Under the pieces are notes generated by a model, which had not been told where the DNA came from, made no database searches, and worked only from the letters and a program-made list of their open reading frames with translations. A program made the position numbers and the translations under genes. DNA of 8,785 bases, taken from Methanobrevibacter sp. (lineage in GTDB: Archaea; Methanobacteriota; Methanobacteria; Methanobacteriales; Methanobacteriaceae). Location: assembly GCA_016838945.1 (NCBI GenBank), contig JADLKP010000089.1, positions 1-8,785 on the forward strand. Direction: 5' to 3'. This document shows, piece by piece, positions 5,362 through 8,785 of the stretch (positions are counted from its first letter, which is position 1; each line of letters begins with the position of its first letter).

Positions 5362-7911
5362 ATGGTAGAAAATAAATGTTATGATCCTGATTGTAATGAG
5401 GATGAATGTTATAATCCTGAACATTACAATTATATTTGTTTTGATCCTGACTGTGTTGATGAAAAATGTACTAATAATGAACATTACAATAAGCAGTTAT
5501 TAAGGGATTATCAGAAAAGCACAGATTTAAGCGTTTACGATCATAGAGAAGATATAGATTATGATGAGGATGTTGATGTAAGCATTTGCGGTTGTCCAGA
5601 TTGTGCAGATGGCCATGACCATGACCACAATCATGATTACGAACATGACCATGACCATCGTCATAAGCATGATGAGCATGAGCACAATCACCATGAGCAT
5701 CATAATCATGAAGATGAGCATCATGATGGATCTTATGGTTGTGGCTGGGATGACGATGATTGTCATGATGAAGATGAGGATGAGCATCATCATGACCATG
5801 GTCCTAAAGTAGTTGGAGACTCCTGTGAAGACCCTGATTGTGGTTGTCATGACCATGAGCATGATGATCATGAGCATCATCATGACCATGACCACGGAGA
5901 CAGTTGTGGCTGTGGAGAAGACCATGATGATGACGATTTCTCATTATGTGCATGCCCGGATTGTGCAGATGATGATGACCATGGACATGACCATAGCCAT
6001 GAGGATGGAGACCTTATTGCAGAAGGAAAACCTCTACTGTCAAACAGGCCTATTCAAATCATGGTTTCAAGCGGAATCCTCTTTATAGCAGGACATATAC
6101 TTGAGTGGTTATCATTTGACATGACCATTGTAACAATAATCTACATGATTGCAGCCCTTATAGCAGGTTATGAAATAGCTGTAATGGCTTATAACTCACT
6201 TGTAAAACGTCATACCATCGGACCTGCACTTCTTATGGTGATTGCATGTATAGCTTCATTCATCATAGGTCATGGTGAAGAGGGTGCAGCAGTTGCATTA
6301 TTATATTATATAGCTGAATTCCTAGAGGATTATGCAGAACTCAGAGCAAAACGTTCAATCAAGTCCTTAGTTGAATTGGCTCCAGAAACTGCAAGGGTTA
6401 AAGTTGACGATGGAGAGGAAGTTCGTAATGTTGACCAAGTAAAAATTGGTGAAATTGTTATCATCAGACCTGGAGATAAGGTTCCTTTAGATGGAAATAT
6501 TGTACATGGTACATCTTCCATAAATCAGGCATCAATCACAGGTGAGAGTCTTCCTGTAACTAAAACTGTTGGTGATGAGGTCTTTTCAGGTACTGTAAAT
6601 GAAGACGGATATCTGGAAATGGTGGTTACCAAAGAAGCTAAGGATTCTGTAATCTCCAAAATTGTAACTCTCGTTAAAAGGTCCCAATTAAACAGATCCA
6701 CTACAGAAACAATGGTGGAACGTATTTCCAAATATTATACCCCTTTAATGATAGTCATATCTGCATGTGTAGCATTTATACCTCCTCTCTTATTTGGTCA
6801 GGACTTCGTTAGTTGGGTCTATAAGGCACTTTCAATCATGGTAATTTCATGTCCTTGTGCATTTTTAATCTCCACTCCAATAGGAATGGTATCATCTATC
6901 ACTTCAGCTACCAGAAAGGGAGTTCTTATCAAGGGAAGTACCTATGTGGAGGAAATGCGTAACGTAAAAGCGGTTATCTTCGATAAGACTGGAACCTTGA
7001 CAGAAGGAAAGCTTGCATTAAGCGATATAAATGTTTTAGATGATGCTTACAGCAAAGAAGAGATTGTAAGGATTGCTGCTTCATTGGAACACAGTTCATC
7101 TCACCCAATCGCTCAAGCAATCGTTGATTATGCAGGCATTAATGAAATAAGCTTTGATGAGATTGAAGACTTCAGGAACATTCCCGGAAAGGGAATTGTC
7201 GGTACTGTTGATGGAAAACGCTACTATGCGGCTAATGAGTCATTGATTGAAGGTAGCGAATTCAATGTCTCAAGAGAGGAAATCAATAAGTATGCCGCTG
7301 AAGGTAAAACATTGGTTTTCATTGGAGATGAAAAAGGTGTTATTGCAGGCTTGACTGTTGTTGACAAGATCAGAGACAATGCCCAAGATGTAATAAGGGA
7401 CCTTAAGGACCAAGGCATAAAAACAATTATGCTTACCGGTGACAATAAGATGGCTGCAAATAAGGTTGCAGATGAGATTGGACTTGATTACGTTTACTCT
7501 GATTTGCTTCCTGAGGATAAGTTGAATATTCTCGACACTATCCGCAACAAGTTTGGTGATGTGGCCATGGTTGGTGACGGCATCAACGATGCGCCAGCAT
7601 TGGCACGTGCAAACATAGGTATTGCAATGGGTGCGGCGGGTTCCGATGTTGCAATTGAAACCGCTGATGTGGCTCTGATGCAGGATGACATTAGCAAGTT
7701 GCCTTACCTATTCATTTTAAGCCAAAAGACAATGAATATAATTAAACAAAACATTTCACTATCCATTTTCGTAAAGGCTCTCTTTGTAATCCTTGCAATA
7801 TTAGGATTAATCACATTGATGATGTCTGTTGGTATAGGTGACTTGGGTTTAACTTTAGTAGTTATACTAAATTCATTTAGAATCGCTAGAGTTAAAGATC
7901 CTTTATTCTAG
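5362..7911 (+). CDS. cadA: P1B-2 heavy-metal ATPase (Zn/Cd/Pb efflux) with large His/Cys-rich N-terminus
   Basis: An 849-residue membrane pump exporting Zn2+/Cd2+/Pb2+ at the cost of ATP. About 8 membrane segments start near residue 231. Motifs: TGES (393-396, actuator), CPC (497-499, metal site in the membrane), DKTGT with phosphorylated D541, HP (581-582), TGDN (692-695) and GDGIND (738-743). N797, K805 and D827 in the last two helices fit the P1B-2 (ZntA/CadA) class rather than copper pumps. Residues 1-215 are unusual, with no HMA GMTCxxC domain. Instead they hold a tandem 20-residue module (6-25, 26-45) of pattern C-x4-C-x4-C-x3-EHYN, then long His/Asp/Glu runs (37 His in 85-213) bounded by CGCPDCAD (76-83) and CACPDCAD (196-203). 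This region should buffer or sense metal. The start follows AAGGTG (5351-5356). The sensor upstream probably controls it. Confidence 0.95.
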   Translation: MVENKCYDPDCNEDECYNPEHYNYICFDPDCVDEKCTNNEHYNKQLLRDYQKSTDLSVYDHREDIDYDEDVDVSICGCPDCADGHDHDHNHDYEHDHDHRHKHDEHEHNHHEHHNHEDEHHDGSYGCGWDDDDCHDEDEDEHHHDHGPKVVGDSCEDPDCGCHDHEHDDHEHHHDHDHGDSCGCGEDHDDDDFSLCACPDCADDDDHGHDHSHEDGDLIAEGKPLLSNRPIQIMVSSGILFIAGHILEWLSFDMTIVTIIYMIAALIAGYEIAVMAYNSLVKRHTIGPALLMVIACIASFIIGHGEEGAAVALLYYIAEFLEDYAELRAKRSIKSLVELAPETARVKVDDGEEVRNVDQVKIGEIVIIRPGDKVPLDGNIVHGTSSINQASITGESLPVTKTVGDEVFSGTVNEDGYLEMVVTKEAKDSVISKIVTLVKRSQLNRSTTETMVERISKYYTPLMIVISACVAFIPPLLFGQDFVSWVYKALSIMVISCPCAFLISTPIGMVSSITSATRKGVLIKGSTYVEEMRNVKAVIFDKTGTLTEGKLALSDINVLDDAYSKEEIVRIAASLEHSSSHPIAQAIVDYAGINEISFDEIEDFRNIPGKGIVGTVDGKRYYAANESLIEGSEFNVSREEINKYAAEGKTLVFIGDEKGVIAGLTVVDKIRDNAQDVIRDLKDQGIKTIMLTGDNKMAANKVADEIGLDYVYSDLLPEDKLNILDTIRNKFGDVAMVGDGINDAPALARANIGIAMGAAGSDVAIETADVALMQDDISKLPYLFILSQKTMNIIKQNISLSIFVKALFVILAILGLITLMMSVGIGDLGLTLVVILNSFRIARVKDPLF

Positions 7912-7919
7912 AAAATTTT

Positions 7920-7960
7920 GGTTAAGTTCAAAACTTAACCTATTATTATTTTTTTAATTT
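7920..7960 (+). terminator. Hairpin terminator after the ATPase gene
   Basis: GGTTAAGTT (7920-7928) and AACTTAACC (7932-7940) form a perfect 9-bp stem with a 3-base loop, followed by T-rich DNA with a run of seven T. It lies 8 bases after the ATPase stop, between convergent genes. A further T-rich stretch (7989-8016) adjoins the end of the opposing gene. Confidence 0.75.
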
Positions 7961-8018
7961 CATTTTAATATGGCACTTTTATTATTTTCCCATTTTTAAT
8001 TTTTTAGCTATTTTTTAA

Positions 8019-8585
8019 TTAATCAATATCATTATCCAATTTTCTAACAACTTTTGCAGGAACTCCAAGTGCAAGGGAATTGTCAGGAATATCTTTGCTG
8101 ACCACTGCACCGGCACCGACAACCACGTTGTTTCCAATGGTCACTCCAGGAAGAACTGTCACATTGGCACCTAACCATACGTCATTTCCAATCCTTATTT
8201 CGGATGCCTGCGCCAAATGTTCGCGTCTTTTTTTAGGGGATAATGGATGGCCGACAGTTGTTATTGTAGTGTTTGGACCTATCATTACATTATCTCCAAT
8301 GCAGACTTCTTTGATATCGAGTATTGTCAAATTGAAGTTTCCAGTAAAATTGTTGCCTATGAAAATGTTTTTGCCGTTGTCAAAGCAGAATCGCTTAGCA
8401 ATCCAGACATTTTCACCTACCGAACCTAAAATTTGGGCCAATATCTCATGCTGTTTGTCCAGATCATCTTCACTAAGTGAATTAAATAGGTTTGCGTTTT
8501 CGAGAGCATTCAATTTCATCATTGTTATATCTTCATCGTCGTAACAATATTCCATTCCTGCTTGCATTTTCTCAATTTCTTTCAT
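8019..8585 (-). CDS. Maltose/galactoside-type O-acetyltransferase
   Basis: A 188-residue cytoplasmic acetyl-CoA transferase of the LacA/Maa/NodL branch, with a left-handed beta-helix. The N-terminal alpha-helical Mac region (about 1-58, KMQAGMEYCYDDED...) is followed by hexapeptide repeats. Family landmarks are GNFNLTILD (82-90, matching LacA around Asn85), the catalytic His113 in TTVGHPLSP, GNDVWLGANVTVLPGV (133-148) and the C-terminal GVPAKVVRKL (174-183). All key residues seem present and the length is normal for the family. The acceptor is probably a sugar or glycan but cannot be read from sequence. It converges on the ATPase gene and is not part of the metal operon. No strong ribosome site precedes the ATG. 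A TATA-like TTTAATTTAAAA just upstream would suit a leaderless message. Met7 is an alternative start. Confidence 0.93.
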   Translation of the reverse strand: MKEIEKMQAGMEYCYDDEDITMMKLNALENANLFNSLSEDDLDKQHEILAQILGSVGENVWIAKRFCFDNGKNIFIGNNFTGNFNLTILDIKEVCIGDNVMIGPNTTITTVGHPLSPKKRREHLAQASEIRIGNDVWLGANVTVLPGVTIGNNVVVGAGAVVSKDIPDNSLALGVPAKVVRKLDNDID

Positions 8586-8622
8586 ATTTAAACATATATG
8601 GTTTTAAATTAAAAAGTTTTTT
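8586..8622 (-). promoter_or_regulatory. Promoter region of the acetyltransferase gene
   Basis: Read on the minus strand, TTTAATTTAAAA lies about 16-28 bases before the ATG, fitting a leaderless archaeal transcript. ATTTAAAC (8586-8593) and GTTTTAAAT (8601-8609) form an imperfect inverted repeat right before the start codon. The rest of the window to 8785 is AT-rich and shows no gene I can support. Confidence 0.35.
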
Positions 8623-8785
8623 CTAAACTGATTAAAGTTTTCATTTTTTTATTTAGAAATAACTTAAAAGATTTATTTAAAAAATTTGTAAATTTGTATG
8701 ATGAATAAATTAAAAAAAAGTTTTTTTGAAAAATTCTAAATAATTGACTAGTTTACAATTAATGGAAATGAATAATTATAAAAAA

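Noticed and set aside
5263..5484. Minus-strand frame with a repeating LNKIE pattern
   Set aside because: The repeat comes from the 15-bp DNA array, and the rest overlaps the ATPase start antisense; not protein-like otherwise.
5527..5925. Long minus-strand open frame rich in Met, Val and Ile opposite the His-rich part of the ATPase
   Set aside because: It arises from the CAT/GAC repeats of the real gene read backwards, so the composition is an artefact and there is no ribosome site.
5603..6088. Plus-strand Met-rich frames within the ATPase gene
   Set aside because: Frame-shifted readings of the same His/Asp codons (ATG from CATGAC repeats); no independent start signals.
8080..8544. 154-codon plus-strand frame opposite the acetyltransferase
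   Set aside because: The minus-strand frame has clear family motifs throughout, so this is its shadow.
8698..8739. Short plus-strand frame MMNKLKKSFFEKF
   Set aside because: 13 codons in very AT-rich DNA with no ribosome site; chance is the simplest reading.
8762..8785. Possible gene start (ATG GAA ATG AAT) at the right edge
   Set aside because: Too few codons to judge and no ribosome binding site upstream.

Overview
The window looks like chromosomal DNA of a methanogenic archaeon of the Methanobacteriales, most probably Methanobrevibacter. The reasons are very AT-rich intergenic DNA, TATA-type promoter elements, ribosome binding sites of the GGAGGTG/GGTGAT kind, T-tract terminators, a DtxR-FeoA fusion, and a HisA-related protein of a kind I associate with methanogens. 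The genus is an inference from composition and gene content, not from a marker gene.

Left part (1-4281), iron: a long AT-rich leader (1-474) holds an inverted repeat with a TATA-like box, a hairpin followed by T-rich DNA (possible small RNA), a possible decayed minus-strand gene end, and a TTAGG-N4-CCTAA palindrome of DtxR/IdeR type. Then come feoB (Fe2+ transporter), a 70-residue eight-cysteine protein, a perfect 3 x 55-bp tandem repeat, a DtxR-FeoA fusion whose DNA-binding helices look eroded, and a HisA-like TIM-barrel protein.

Middle (4282-4841): a 36-bp imperfect tandem repeat, a 59-residue two-helix membrane protein, and T-rich intergenic DNA ending in a promoter with two palindromes.

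Right part (4842-7911), soft-metal efflux: an ArsR/SmtB sensor with ligand sets for both the alpha3N and alpha5 metal sites, a 15-bp tandem-repeat spacer, and a P1B-2 (Zn/Cd/Pb) ATPase. The ATPase's first ~215 residues are an unusual His/Asp/Cys-rich domain with a duplicated 20-residue Cys module. A hairpin terminator separates it from a minus-strand maltose/galactoside-type O-acetyltransferase (8019-8585). The last 200 bases hold that gene's promoter region and no supported gene.

Together this is a metal-homeostasis island: Fe2+ uptake with its own accessory proteins, then sensor-controlled export of toxic or excess divalent metals. The most unusual parts are the ATPase metal-binding domain, the DtxR-FeoA protein with no recognisable helix-turn-helix, the Cys-rich FeoB partner, and three separate tandem-repeat expansions in three intergenic spacers.
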